From NCBI GenBank assembly GCA_963843835.1, contig CAWJMD010000001.1, positions 1,054,001 to 1,118,000 on the forward strand: a stretch of DNA of 64,000 nucleotides, read 5' to 3'. Under the pieces are notes generated by a model. That model had not been told where the DNA came from. It was given only the letters and a program-made list of their open reading frames with translations, and ran no database searches. Below, piece by piece: positions 55,879-64,000 of the stretch. Each line of letters opens with the position of its first letter. Position 1 is the first letter of the stretch. The position numbers and the translations under genes were made by a program. The stretch is from CAWJMD01 sp963843835. GTDB lineage: Bacteria > Actinomycetota > Actinomycetes > Actinomycetales > CAWJMD01.

Positions 55879-57210
55879 TCAGACGTCGCGGAAGCGGTTG
55901 ATCTGGGTCGCGAACCGTTCGCGCAGCTCGGGGTCCGTGACGCCCAGGCCCTCCTCGGGCGCGAGGGCGAGGACGCCGACCTTGCCCTGGTGCAGGTTCT
56001 GGTGCACGTCGTGGGCGGCCTGCCCCACGTCGTCGAGCGTGTAGGTCCGCGACAGGGTCGGGTGCACGATGCCGCGGGCGATGAGGTCGTTGGCCTCCCA
56101 CGCCTCCCGGTAGTTCGCGAAGTGCGATCCGACGATCCGCTTGAGGTGCATCCAGAGGTACCGGTTGTCGTACTCGTGCATGTAGCCCGACGTGGAGGCG
56201 CAGGTGACGATCGTGCCTCCCCGCCTGGCGGCGAAGACGCTGGCGCCGAAGGTCTCCCGACCGGGGTGCTCGAAGACGATGTCGACGTCCGGGCCGCCGG
56301 TCAGCTCGCGGATGCGCGCGCCGAAGCGCCGCCACTCCTTCGGGTCCTGGGTCGTCTCGTCCTTCCAGAACCGGTACCCCTCCCCCTTGCGGTCGATGAT
56401 CAGCTCGGCCCCCATGGCCCGGCAGATCTCGGCCTTCTCCTCGCTGGAGACCACGCAGACGGGGGTCGCGCCGGCCGCGAGCGTCATCTGGGTCGCGTAG
56501 GAGCCCAGGCCACCCGACGCACCCCAGATCAGCACCCTGTCGCCGAGCTTCACCCCTGCGCCGTTCTTGGAGATCAACTGCCGGTAGGCCGTGGAGTTGA
56601 CCAGCCCCGGCACGGCGGCCTCCTCCCACGTGAGGTGCGCCGGCTTGGGCATCAGCTGGTTGGCCTTCACCAGGGCGAGCTGGGCGAGGCCGCCGAAGTT
56701 GGTCTCGAAGCCCCAGATGCGCTGCTCGGGGTCGAGCATCGTGTCGTTGTGCCCGTCGGGGTGCTCCAGCTCCACCGAGAGGCAGTGGGCGACGACCTCG
56801 GCACCCGGCTTCCACGCGTTGACGCCCGGACCCGTGCGCAGCACGACGCCTGCCAGGTCGGAGCCCACCACGTGGTACGGCTGGTCGTGCTGGGCGGCCA
56901 GCGGGGACGTCCTGCCGTAGCGCTCGAGGAAGCCGAACGTCGAGACGGGCTCGAAGATCGACGTCCACACCGTGTTGTAGTTGATGGCCGAGGCCATCAC
57001 GGCGACCAGCGCCTCGCCCGGTCCGAGCTCGGGAGTACGGACGTCCTCGACGTGAAGTGACTTGCGGGGGTCCTTGTCGCGGCTGTCGATGCCGTCGAAC
57101 AGGTGCACCTCGTCCCTGTGGACGGTCACCGCCCGGTAGTGGTCGGGGATCTCCATCGAGCCCACGGCGTCGAGGTTCCCGGCGAGGATGGCGTCTCGGA
57201 TCTGGTCCAC
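55879..57210 (-). CDS. ccr: crotonyl-CoA carboxylase/reductase
   Basis: A 443-residue zinc-free medium-chain dehydrogenase of the Ccr type. Signs are the long N-terminal part (VTVHRDEVHLFDGIDSRDKDPRKSLHVEDV), VMASAINYNTVWTSIFEPVSTFGFLERYGR, the glycine motif VLIWGASGGLGSYATQM, FWKDETTQDPKEWRRFG and FVTCAS-like TIVTCASTSGYMHEYDNRYLWMHLKRIVGSHFANYREAWEAN. It converts crotonyl-CoA, CO2 and NADPH to ethylmalonyl-CoA. The nearby epimerase, thiolase and meaB genes fit acetyl-CoA assimilation by the ethylmalonyl-CoA pathway, or extender-unit supply. Confidence 0.93.
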   Translation of the reverse strand: MDQIRDAILAGNLDAVGSMEIPDHYRAVTVHRDEVHLFDGIDSRDKDPRKSLHVEDVRTPELGPGEALVAVMASAINYNTVWTSIFEPVSTFGFLERYGRTSPLAAQHDQPYHVVGSDLAGVVLRTGPGVNAWKPGAEVVAHCLSVELEHPDGHNDTMLDPEQRIWGFETNFGGLAQLALVKANQLMPKPAHLTWEEAAVPGLVNSTAYRQLISKNGAGVKLGDRVLIWGASGGLGSYATQMTLAAGATPVCVVSSEEKAEICRAMGAELIIDRKGEGYRFWKDETTQDPKEWRRFGARIRELTGGPDVDIVFEHPGRETFGASVFAARRGGTIVTCASTSGYMHEYDNRYLWMHLKRIVGSHFANYREAWEANDLIARGIVHPTLSRTYTLDDVGQAAHDVHQNLHQGKVGVLALAPEEGLGVTDPELRERFATQINRFRDV

Positions 57211-57231
57211 GCCCCGGAGGCTACTGACGAG

Positions 57232-57681
57232 TCACGCCGTGTGGGATGGGTTGTGACCCACGCCACCGGCCGGCTCGACCAGCTCGACCAGGACCCCACC
57301 GGCGTCCTTGGGGTGGATGAAGTTGACCCTGCTGTCCGAGGTGCCGCGCCGGGGCTCGTCGTAGAGCAGCCGCATCCCGCGCTCGCGCAGGGTCGCGCTC
57401 ACCGACGCGATGTCGGTCACCCGGTAGGCGACCTGCTGGACTCCCGGCCCGTTGCGGTCGAGGAAGCGGGCGATCGGCGACTCCGGCGAGAGCGGCGCCA
57501 GCAGCTGCACGCACGAGCCGCTGTCGCCCACGCCGAGCATCGCCTCGCGCACCCCCTGCTCGGTGTTCGTCTCCGTGTGCAGCACCTCCATGCCGAAGAC
57601 GTCGCGGTAGAAGGCGACGGCCTCGTCGAGGTCGGCGACGGCGACGCCGACGTGGTCGATGTGGGTGAAGAGCGGATCCAT
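57232..57681 (-). CDS. mce: methylmalonyl-CoA epimerase
   Basis: A 149-residue vicinal-oxygen-chelate enzyme. FTHIDHVGVAVADLDEAVAFYRDVFGMEVLHTETNTEQGVREAMLGVG and VAYRVTDIASVSATLRERGMRLLYDEPRRG to VNFIHPKDAGGVLVELVEP hold the metal ligands (His, Gln, His, Glu). It interconverts the 2S and 2R forms of methylmalonyl- (and ethylmalonyl-) CoA. The ATG is at 57681. It lies just upstream of ccr on the same strand, so both may be co-transcribed. Confidence 0.93.
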   Translation of the reverse strand: MDPLFTHIDHVGVAVADLDEAVAFYRDVFGMEVLHTETNTEQGVREAMLGVGDSGSCVQLLAPLSPESPIARFLDRNGPGVQQVAYRVTDIASVSATLRERGMRLLYDEPRRGTSDSRVNFIHPKDAGGVLVELVEPAGGVGHNPSHTA

Positions 57682-57859
57682 GCCCGTCAGGTTAGGCCGG
57701 GCAGGAGCGGCTGCGGACCCGGTGTGGAGGACGTCACGCCGGTCGGCCGCGCGGGCATCGGAGAGCCTGCGGTGGGTACTGTGGCAGGTGGCAGGACGTC
57801 CACCGCCAGCGCGCGCGGACTGCCCTCGGTAGCCACAAGCCCCGCGAGAGGAACCACCT

Positions 57860-59062
57860 GTGACCAGCACCCGCACGTCCGTCATCGTCGCCGGCGCCCG
57901 CACCCCGATGGGGCGGCTGCTCGGCTCCCTCAAGGGCTTCTCCGGCGCGGACCTCGGCGGCTTCGCCATCGCCGGAGCGCTGGAGAAGGCGGGGGTCGCG
58001 CCCGAGCAGGTCGAGTACGTGGTGATGGGGCAGGTGCTCCAGGCGGGGGCCGGCCAGATCCCCGCCCGCCAGGCGGCGATCAAGGCGGGCATCCCCATGG
58101 GGGTCCCCGCGCTCACCATCAACAAGGTCTGCCTCTCGGGCCTCAACGCGATCGCGATGGCCGACCAGCTGATCCGTGCCGGCGAGGTGGAGGTCGTGGT
58201 CGCAGGTGGGCAGGAGTCGATGACCAACGCACCCCACCTGCTGGAGAAGAGCCGTGAGGGCTTCAAGTACGGGGACGTCGCGATGCGCGACCACATGGCG
58301 CTCGACGGCCTGTGGGACGCCATGACCGACCAGGCGATGGGCCTGCTCACCGAGAAGGCCAACACCGGCGACCAGGAGTTCACGCGCGAGGAGCAGGACG
58401 CCTTCTCGGCACGCAGCCACCAGCTCGCGGCGAAGGCGTGGAAGGACGGCGTGTTCGAGGACGAGGTCGTCGCCATCGAGATCCCGCAGCGCAAGGGCGA
58501 TCCCGTGGTGTTCAAGGACGACGAGGGCGTCCGGGCGGATACCACCACCGACTCGCTCGCACGCCTGCGTCCTGCGTTCTCCGCGGACGGCACGATCACG
58601 GCGGGGTCGGCGTCCCAGATCAGCGACGGTGCAGCCGCTGTCGTCGTGATGAGCAAGCAGAAGGCCACCGAGCTGGGTCTGACGTGGATCGCGGAGATCG
58701 GCGCGCACGGCATGGTCGCCGGCCCCGACTCGAGCCTCCAGAGCCAGCCGGCGCGAGCCATCGTGAAGGCGTGCGAGAAGGAGGGGATCACCCCTGCGGA
58801 CCTCGACCTGCTCGAGATCAACGAGGCGTTCGCCGCGGTCGGCCTGGCCTCGACGAAGCAGCTGGGGGTCGACCCGGACAAGGTCAACGTCAACGGCGGC
58901 GCCATCGCCGTCGGACACCCGATCGGGATGTCCGGCGCCCGCCTCGTGCTGCACCTGGCGCTGGAGCTGGGCCGGCGCGGCGGCGGGACCGGCGCCGCGG
59001 CCCTCTGCGGCGGCGGTGGCCAGGGCGACGCCCTGATCGTGCGCGTCCCGGCCCGCGGCTGA
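57860..59062 (+). CDS. acetyl-CoA acetyltransferase (thiolase)
   Basis: A 400-residue thiolase from GTG 57860. The active residues are visible: Cys91 in INKVCLSGLNAIAMA, the GGQESMTNAPHLL segment, His in NVNGGAIAVGHPIGMSGARLVLHL and the C-terminal Cys in CGGGGQGDALIV. It condenses two acetyl-CoA to acetoacetyl-CoA (PhaA/AtoB), the first step towards crotonyl-CoA for Ccr. It is divergent from the epimerase; TACTGT at 57778-57783 may be its -10. Confidence 0.92.
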   Translation: MTSTRTSVIVAGARTPMGRLLGSLKGFSGADLGGFAIAGALEKAGVAPEQVEYVVMGQVLQAGAGQIPARQAAIKAGIPMGVPALTINKVCLSGLNAIAMADQLIRAGEVEVVVAGGQESMTNAPHLLEKSREGFKYGDVAMRDHMALDGLWDAMTDQAMGLLTEKANTGDQEFTREEQDAFSARSHQLAAKAWKDGVFEDEVVAIEIPQRKGDPVVFKDDEGVRADTTTDSLARLRPAFSADGTITAGSASQISDGAAAVVVMSKQKATELGLTWIAEIGAHGMVAGPDSSLQSQPARAIVKACEKEGITPADLDLLEINEAFAAVGLASTKQLGVDPDKVNVNGGAIAVGHPIGMSGARLVLHLALELGRRGGGTGAAALCGGGGQGDALIVRVPARG

Positions 59063-59099
59063 CCCGCCACCGCCCCGAGACCCGAAGACCCGGCACCCG

Positions 59100-60074
59100 A
59101 TGACGCGCACCCTCGACGTCCCCGACCTCCTGGTCCGGGCCCGCGAGGGCTCCCCGCGCGCGGTCGCGCGCCTGATCTCGCTCGTCGAGGACGACTCCCC
59201 GCAGCTGCGCGAGGTGATGTCGGCGCTGGTGCCGCACACCGGCCGGGCGTGGGTCGTCGGCCTGACGGGCTCACCGGGAGTGGGGAAGTCGACGACCACC
59301 TCGGTGCTCGTGAGCGCGCTGAGGGCGCGCGACCTGCGGGTCGGTGTGCTGGCCGTCGACCCGTCGTCGCCCTTCTCGGGTGGCGCCCTCCTCGGTGACC
59401 GGATCCGCATGTCCGACCACGCGACCGACCCCGACGTCTACATCCGCTCGATGGCCAGCCGTGGCCACCTCGGTGGTCTCTCGATGGCCACGCCCCAGGC
59501 GGTGCGCGTGCTCGACGCCGCCGGGTGCGACGTGGTCCTGGTGGAGACCGTCGGTGTCGGCCAGAGCGAGGTCGAGGTGGCGGCCGCGGCGGACACGACG
59601 GTCGTGCTGCTGGCGCCGGGGATGGGGGACGGCATCCAGGCCGCCAAGGCCGGGATCCTCGAGATCGGCGACGTGTTCGCGGTCAACAAGGCCGACCGCG
59701 ACGGCGCGGAGGCCACGATCCGCGACCTGCGCGGCATGATCTCGCTCGGCGAGCGTCGTGAGGCCGGTGACTGGCGGCCCCCCGTCGTGCGGCTGGTCGC
59801 CTCGCGCGGTGAGGGCGTCGACGAGCTGGTCGAGGCCCTCGACAAGCACCGCGCCTGGGCCGACGAGACCGGCGAGCTGCGACGACGTCGGCGCGACCGT
59901 GTGGCCGGCGAGATCGAGGCGATCACCCTGGCCGTGCTGCGTGGCCGCATCGGCGACGTTCACGACTCAGCCGCCGAGGAGGGCCTCGCCGAGCTCGCCG
60001 AGCGCGTGCTCGCCGGCGAGACCGACCCGTACACCGCCTCCGACGTGGTGCTGGAGCGGCTCACGGCACGCTGA
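59100..60074 (+). CDS. meaB: methylmalonyl-CoA mutase-associated GTPase MeaB
   Basis: A 324-residue G3E-type GTPase. The P-loop GSPGVGKST sits at about residues 57-65, followed by VLAVDPSSPFSGGALLGDRIRM, VLVETVGVGQSEVEV, NKADRDGAEATIRDL and the C-terminal dimer helix VAGEIEAITLAVLRGR. MeaB loads and protects the B12 cofactor of methylmalonyl- or ethylmalonyl-CoA mutase. The mutase genes are not in the window. It follows the thiolase by 37 bases, probably in one transcript. Confidence 0.94.
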   Translation: MTRTLDVPDLLVRAREGSPRAVARLISLVEDDSPQLREVMSALVPHTGRAWVVGLTGSPGVGKSTTTSVLVSALRARDLRVGVLAVDPSSPFSGGALLGDRIRMSDHATDPDVYIRSMASRGHLGGLSMATPQAVRVLDAAGCDVVLVETVGVGQSEVEVAAAADTTVVLLAPGMGDGIQAAKAGILEIGDVFAVNKADRDGAEATIRDLRGMISLGERREAGDWRPPVVRLVASRGEGVDELVEALDKHRAWADETGELRRRRRDRVAGEIEAITLAVLRGRIGDVHDSAAEEGLAELAERVLAGETDPYTASDVVLERLTAR

Positions 60075-60106
60075 GCCGACGCGTCGCGTCTGGCAGGCTG
60101 AGCCCC

Positions 60107-60445
60107 ATGCTGATCGCCTTCTCCGTCGCCCCGTCCGGAACCGGCGGCTCCGACTCCGTGTCGGCCGCCGTCGCCGACGCGGTCCGGATCGTCCGCGAGT
60201 CGGGGCTGCCGAACCAGACCGACTCCATGTTCACCACGCTCGAGGGCGAGTGGGACGAGTGCCTCGCCGTGGTGAGGCGCGCCTGCGAGGCGGTCGGCCG
60301 GCACGGCGACCGCGTCTCGCTCGTGCTCAAGGCCGACATCAGGCCCGGTCGGACCGGAGAGATGCAGGCGAAGGTGGAACGGCTGGAGTCGGCGCTCGCA
60401 GCCGGGACGCGAGCCGATGCGGCGATGCGCCCCGACGGTCCGTGA
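60107..60445 (+). CDS. MTH1187 family thiamine-binding protein
   Basis: A 112-residue ferredoxin-like protein of the MTH1187/YkoF type: MLIAFSVAPSGTGGSDSVSAAVADAVRIVRESGLPNQTDSMFTTLEGEWDECLAVVRRACEAVG, then RVSLVLKADIRPGRTGEMQAKVERLE. The T-x-E-G-x-W-D segment is characteristic. These proteins bind thiamine or its pyrimidine part. The ATG is at 60107. It shows no link to the acyl-CoA genes. Confidence 0.85.
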   Translation: MLIAFSVAPSGTGGSDSVSAAVADAVRIVRESGLPNQTDSMFTTLEGEWDECLAVVRRACEAVGRHGDRVSLVLKADIRPGRTGEMQAKVERLESALAAGTRADAAMRPDGP

Positions 60446-60463
60446 GACGGGAGCGGTAGGGGG

Positions 60464-60991
60464 ATGGCTGCGGGGGCCGTGCTGCGCACGGCCGTACCCC
60501 AGGACGCGTGGGCGCTCGCCGGCTGCCACGTGCAGTGCTGGCGTGAGGCCTACGCCCACCTGGTGAGCCAGGAGTACCTCGCCGCCATCGACGTCGCCGG
60601 CAGGGCGGAGATGTGGGAGCGCGCCATCTCCCGTGGTGCCGCCGTGCACGTGGCCGACCTCGAAGGGGAGGTGGTCGGCCTCGCCGTGGCAGGTCCCGGG
60701 CGCGACGACGACGCCGGCCTTCCCGAGCTCGAGCTCCGGCTCATCTACCTGCTGGCGGCCCACCACGGCTCCGGGCTGGGGCAGCAGCTCGTCGAGGCCG
60801 CGGTCGGCGCGGAGGACGCCTACCTCTGGGTGGCCACGGACAACCCCAGGGCTCGTGCCTTCTACTCCCGCAACGGGTTCCGTCCCGACGGAGCCAACAG
60901 GATCGAGGCCACCTTCGAGGACATGGCCGAGGTGCGGCTGGTTCGTCGGACGCTGGACAGGGCTACAGGTTCAGCGAGCCGCTCTGGCTGA
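60464..60991 (+). CDS. GNAT family N-acetyltransferase
   Basis: A 175-residue GNAT enzyme. Motif A is LRLIYLLAAHHGSGLGQQLVEAAVG (the Q/R-x-x-G-x-G/A pattern as H-G-S-G-L-G), and motif B is YLWVATDNPRARAFYSRNGFRPDG. CHVQCWREAYAHLVSQEYL at the front is common in this subfamily. The substrate is unknown. Its last 29 bases overlap the convergent beta-propeller gene. Confidence 0.88.
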   Translation: MAAGAVLRTAVPQDAWALAGCHVQCWREAYAHLVSQEYLAAIDVAGRAEMWERAISRGAAVHVADLEGEVVGLAVAGPGRDDDAGLPELELRLIYLLAAHHGSGLGQQLVEAAVGAEDAYLWVATDNPRARAFYSRNGFRPDGANRIEATFEDMAEVRLVRRTLDRATGSASRSG

Positions 60992-63113
60992 GGGTCCCCA
61001 GGTCGAGCTGCGCGAGGCGCGGACCCTGCTCACCCGAGACCAGCACCACGACCGCGTCGTCCCCGGTCACCATCGCCCGCTGCACCCAGTCGTAGGCACC
61101 GAAGCGGTGGGTGGAGGCCACGTCGAGGCTCCCGTCCTCCGCCACGCTCAGCGTCTGCACCGCGGGACCGTCCTGGCCCTGCAGAGGCAGGAGGGCCAGG
61201 CGCCGGTCGGGCACGTAGCTGAACTGCCGCGAGTCGCCCTCGACCGAGGTCCACGTGTCGCGCTGGACGATGACGTCCAGGCGGGTGGGTGCCGTCCTGT
61301 CGCCCAGGTCGAACGTCGACACCTGCACGCCGGTCACCTGGCCGTCCTCGGTCGCGTCCTGCCCCACGCCCAGCAGCACGTCGTCGCCGACCGGGTGCAG
61401 GTACGCCGAGTACCCGGGCACCTTCAGCTCGCCGGTCACCTGCGGTGCCTTCGGGTCCGACAGGTCCACCACGTACAGCGGGTCGGTCTGCCGGAACGTC
61501 ACCACGGTCGCCATGTCGCCGAACCAGCGCACGGCCCGGATCTGCTCTCCGCGCCCGAGGCCGGTCACCTGGCCGACCTGCTGCAGGTTGCCACCGCGCT
61601 CGGCGAGCACCGTCACGGCGCTGTCCGTTTCCGGCTGGGTCAGGTCCCGGATGATCGTGCCCCGTCCGTCGCGGGTGGTGGCCACGCGGAGCATCCCGTC
61701 CTGGGCGGAGAGTGCCCAGCGGCCCAGCAGCCACCCGTCCACCTGGCCGGAGGCCACGTAGGTGGTCGCGTCGTCCGAGGTGGTGTCGAACCCGTGCAGC
61801 GCGGTGGTCACGCCCGACTCAGCGCCCGGGGCGCCGCTGGTGAAGGGCAGCCAGCCGCCGCGGGTCGTCGCCACGTAGAGGCGGTCCGTGCTCGCGTAGA
61901 CGAGGTCGCCGTCGGCCGAGACCCCGGTGGCGTCGACGACGGGGTCGTCGCCGGAGGCCGTGGGGTCGAGGGTCGTCACGGTGACCGTGCCCAGGCCCGA
62001 CTGCTCGGAGGGGTGCGCGAGTGCTGTGCACGCCAGTGCCGGGACGGTGGAGACCACGTCGCCGGCGTCGTCGCGGACGAACCGCCGCGGCAGGAAGTCC
62101 TCGCCCGGCGCGGCCGCGAGGGCGGCACGCGCCTCCGCCTCCCATGCGCCCTGCACGTGCTCGTCGACGCCGCCCTCCACGTTCCACCCACCCGGGGAGA
62201 GGGCCGGGAGCGGGAACGCCGGGACCCCGGTCGTGGTGACGACGCGGACGGTGCCGTCCCCCTGACCACTGAGCCGCGCCGACACGTACTGGCCCTCGGT
62301 CTCGGTGCGGGACACCAGCCGTGGGTCGGTCGGGTCGCCCACGTCGACCAGGGAGACGACCGTCGTCGGGGTTCCGGGCCGGTAGGGCATCATCCGCCCG
62401 GGTGCCTGGTCCTGGCCGTCGGAGTCGTCCAGCGGGACCCAGCCGTTCGCCAGCACGACGACACGGTCGCGGGCCAGCAGCAGCTCGGCCGTGCCTGCCT
62501 GCTCCGGCACGTCGCCGGGTCCCGGCTCCACCGGGAGCACGCCGACGGCGTCGCTCCACGCGATGCCTCCCCCGTAGGCCTGGCCCAGGCCCGGCACCGT
62601 CACCTCGCCCAGCCTCCGTGGCTTCGGGCCGGACACGTCGACCACCACCAAGCGGTCGCCGACGGTGGTGACCAGCAGCCCGTCGCGGGTCTTCATCGTG
62701 TCGGGCTCGTCGACCCCCGCCTCCTGGAGGTTGGTCCCGGTGGCGCCGTCCCCGACCGCGTCCTGCCCCGAGGCCGCCCGCGACTGGGGGACGACCGCCG
62801 GTCCGGCGCCGGCCGACCCGGACGCCGAGTCCTCCGCCACGCCCCCGACGTCGTCCATGCCCCACCACCCGCCCGCCTGCGTGAGGTAGGGCTCGTACGC
62901 GTCCACGTACCAGTCGTGCACGGCCTCGCAGTCGTCGAAGGGACGCAGGGCTGCCGCGGTCGCGGCCGGCGGCTCGAAGGCGCCCGTGACCACGAGGGCG
63001 GTGGCCACCGTCGCCACCCCGAGGGCGGCGCCGCGCCTGACCCAGCGGCGGCGTGACCGGCCCGGGGTCGGCGTGATGGTGCCTGCGGCGGGTGCTGTCG
63101 GGTTCGCGTCCAT
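60963..63113 (-). CDS. secreted beta-propeller domain protein
   Basis: A 716-residue protein with a basic start and one N-terminal membrane or signal helix (WVRRGAALGVATVATALVVTGAF), then a beta-propeller of the type known from Gram-positive secreted proteins. Blade motifs include TNLQEAGVDEPDTMKTRDGLLVTTVGDRLVVVDVSG, TTVVSLVDVGDPTDPRLVSRTETEGQYVSARL, IRAVRWFGDMATVVTFRQTDPLYVVDLSDPKAPQVTGELKVPGYSAYLHPVGDDVLLGVG. It probably binds a partner outside the cell; no enzyme residues are evident. ATG 63113 has no clear Shine-Dalgarno. Confidence 0.85.
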   Translation of the reverse strand: MDANPTAPAAGTITPTPGRSRRRWVRRGAALGVATVATALVVTGAFEPPAATAAALRPFDDCEAVHDWYVDAYEPYLTQAGGWWGMDDVGGVAEDSASGSAGAGPAVVPQSRAASGQDAVGDGATGTNLQEAGVDEPDTMKTRDGLLVTTVGDRLVVVDVSGPKPRRLGEVTVPGLGQAYGGGIAWSDAVGVLPVEPGPGDVPEQAGTAELLLARDRVVVLANGWVPLDDSDGQDQAPGRMMPYRPGTPTTVVSLVDVGDPTDPRLVSRTETEGQYVSARLSGQGDGTVRVVTTTGVPAFPLPALSPGGWNVEGGVDEHVQGAWEAEARAALAAAPGEDFLPRRFVRDDAGDVVSTVPALACTALAHPSEQSGLGTVTVTTLDPTASGDDPVVDATGVSADGDLVYASTDRLYVATTRGGWLPFTSGAPGAESGVTTALHGFDTTSDDATTYVASGQVDGWLLGRWALSAQDGMLRVATTRDGRGTIIRDLTQPETDSAVTVLAERGGNLQQVGQVTGLGRGEQIRAVRWFGDMATVVTFRQTDPLYVVDLSDPKAPQVTGELKVPGYSAYLHPVGDDVLLGVGQDATEDGQVTGVQVSTFDLGDRTAPTRLDVIVQRDTWTSVEGDSRQFSYVPDRRLALLPLQGQDGPAVQTLSVAEDGSLDVASTHRFGAYDWVQRAMVTGDDAVVVLVSGEQGPRLAQLDLGTLSQSGSLNL

Positions 63114-63121
63114 GTGGCTGA

Positions 63122-63139
63122 GACGCCGTGATCGGCGTC
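63122..63139. promoter_or_regulatory. inverted repeat in the divergent gap
   Basis: GACGCCG at 63122-63128 and CGGCGTC at 63133-63139, separated by TGAT, sits 9 bases upstream of the beta-propeller ATG. It could be an operator or a leader hairpin. The rest of the 139-base divergent gap holds only the Shine-Dalgarno GAGGAAGGGA of the next gene. Confidence 0.4.
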
Positions 63140-63252
63140 ACGGTTCCCGACGCGATTTTCGGCGACGTCGGGCAGCCACCTATGGTGGATCGGTCACGGG
63201 CCCTGTCGGTCGACGGGGCCCTCGATCCGTCGGGGGACGAGAGGAAGGGACC

Positions 63253-64000
63253 ATGCCGGTGAGACGCGTCCTCGTGGCCCTGCTCGCGCTGGCAGGCCTG
63301 GCCGCCCTGGTCGTGGGCGTCGGCCTGCGGACCTTCTGGCTCCCGGACGACGAGGTGACGTCGTCCGTCGACCTCTCGGACGGGGGACCGGTGGCCATCA
63401 CGGCCCCCGGGGTGCCGGAGATGCGTGATGGTCCGGTCACCATCACCGCGACGAGCGCGGATGGCGGTCCCATCCTCCTGGCCCGTGGCCGGGAGGCCGA
63501 CGTCACCGGGTGGGTGGACGGCGCGCAGCACACGGTCCTCACCGGCCTCGACACCCCGACCCGGTTCGCGACCGAGGTCGTCGAGGGCGAGGCCAGCGTG
63601 CCCGACCCGTCGACCTCGCCGATGTGGGTGCAGACCGAGACCGGCACCACCTCGGTCACGATGACCTGGGACCCCCCGATCGGGCGCTGGTCCCTCCTAG
63701 TGGCCGGGGACGGGTCCACCGCCGCAGCCAAGACCCTGTCGATGACCTGGGCCAACGAGGTCTCCACGCCCTGGGCCGTTCCGCTGATGGTGCTGGGCGT
63801 CATCCTCCTGCTCGCTGCCGCGGCGGTGGGCGTCTGGGGGCTGCGCCGAGGACGGCGCGCGGGCCGCCCGACCTCCCACCGGGGCCTCACGGCGCCCAAC
63901 CCCTTCACCCGGCGGCAGAGGTCGGCGTCCCCCGAGGGACCCGCCGGAGCCACCGGCAGCACCGGACCCGGCGGCCCCACCGAGGGCGGCGACGAGCCAC
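63253..64000 (+). CDS. membrane protein with extracytoplasmic beta domain, 3' end cut by the window
   Basis: At least 249 codons from ATG 63253, after GAGGAAGGGA. There is an N-terminal helix (RVLVALLALAGLAALVVGVGLRTFW), an outer domain of about 145 residues with repeating Thr/Val strands (DGPVTITATSADGGPILLARGREADV), a second helix (VPLMVLGVILLLAAAAVGVWGL) and a cytoplasmic Arg/Pro/Gly-rich tail running past the window. No family was recognised. It is divergent from the beta-propeller gene. Confidence 0.7.
   Translation, partial: MPVRRVLVALLALAGLAALVVGVGLRTFWLPDDEVTSSVDLSDGGPVAITAPGVPEMRDGPVTITATSADGGPILLARGREADVTGWVDGAQHTVLTGLDTPTRFATEVVEGEASVPDPSTSPMWVQTETGTTSVTMTWDPPIGRWSLLVAGDGSTAAAKTLSMTWANEVSTPWAVPLMVLGVILLLAAAAVGVWGLRRGRRAGRPTSHRGLTAPNPFTRRQRSASPEGPAGATGSTGPGGPTEGGDEP

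Noticed and set aside
60633..63056. An 807-codon plus-strand open frame opposite the beta-propeller gene
   Set aside because: Antisense shadow of a well-supported protein with signal helix and blade motifs; composition is biased and no domain is visible.

Overview
The window is GC-rich, densely coding DNA from a motile, monoderm actinomycete. Evidence: pervasive GTG starts and GTGA/ATGA gene overlaps, an F420-type deazaflavin-dependent oxidoreductase, a crotonyl-CoA carboxylase/reductase next to methylmalonyl-CoA genes, a CsrA/FliW pair, and a flagellar locus without P- or L-ring genes. The genus cannot be fixed from the sequence alone. No tRNA, rRNA, CRISPR array, insertion sequence or prophage was recognised.

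Layout. 1-1577: an MFS transporter fragment and three small genes. 1668-10329: a translationally coupled recC-recB-recD operon. 10370-42716: a flagellar locus. Its left arm (flgN-flgK-flgL-fliW) runs on the minus strand. The rest runs on the plus strand: fliA, fliC, fliD, fliS, a fliT-like gene, a degenerate EAL-HDOD gene, flgB-flgC-fliE-fliF-fliG-fliH-fliI-fliJ, a two-domain peptidoglycan hydrolase, fliK, flgD, flgE, flbD-motA-motB-fliL, fliM-fliN-fliO-fliP-fliQ-fliR-flhB, flhA-flhF, a small membrane gene and csrA. 42713-47451: a sugar-epimerase-like gene and a copper cassette (csoR-copZ-unknown-copA) with CsoR-type operators in its promoter. 47650-54373: a DEAD-box helicase with a structured leader, a hisN-type phosphatase and small or unknown genes. 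54378-60991: an AI-2E-family membrane protein and an acyl-CoA block (ccr, methylmalonyl-CoA epimerase, acetyl-CoA acetyltransferase, meaB). 60963-64000: a secreted beta-propeller protein and a truncated membrane protein.

How the parts fit. FliA is a sigma-28 factor. Five near-identical elements (CTCA, 16 bases, GCCGAT plus two bases) precede flgN, fliC, flgB, flbD/motA and fliM, and weaker copies precede the EAL-HDOD gene, flgD and flhA, so most of the locus looks like one FliA regulon read from one degenerate -35/-10 pair. FliW and CsrA lie at opposite ends of the locus. The fliC leader holds a hairpin with GGA in its loop and a second GGA in the ribosome binding site, the arrangement expected for CsrA repression of flagellin relieved by FliW. 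FliM lacks the N-terminal CheY-binding motif, FlhF has lost its P-loop, and no che, flgF/flgG, flhG or flgM gene is present in the window.

Quality warning. Between about 20.29 and 25.19 kb, flgC, fliF, fliG, fliH and fliI are interrupted by roughly 18-20 single- or double-base indels, mostly one-base insertions of C or G, while the encoded protein segments stay well conserved and genes on both sides are clean. One more such insertion interrupts a hydrolase near 54159. This looks more like local sequence error than gene decay, but only reads or a relative's genome can decide.
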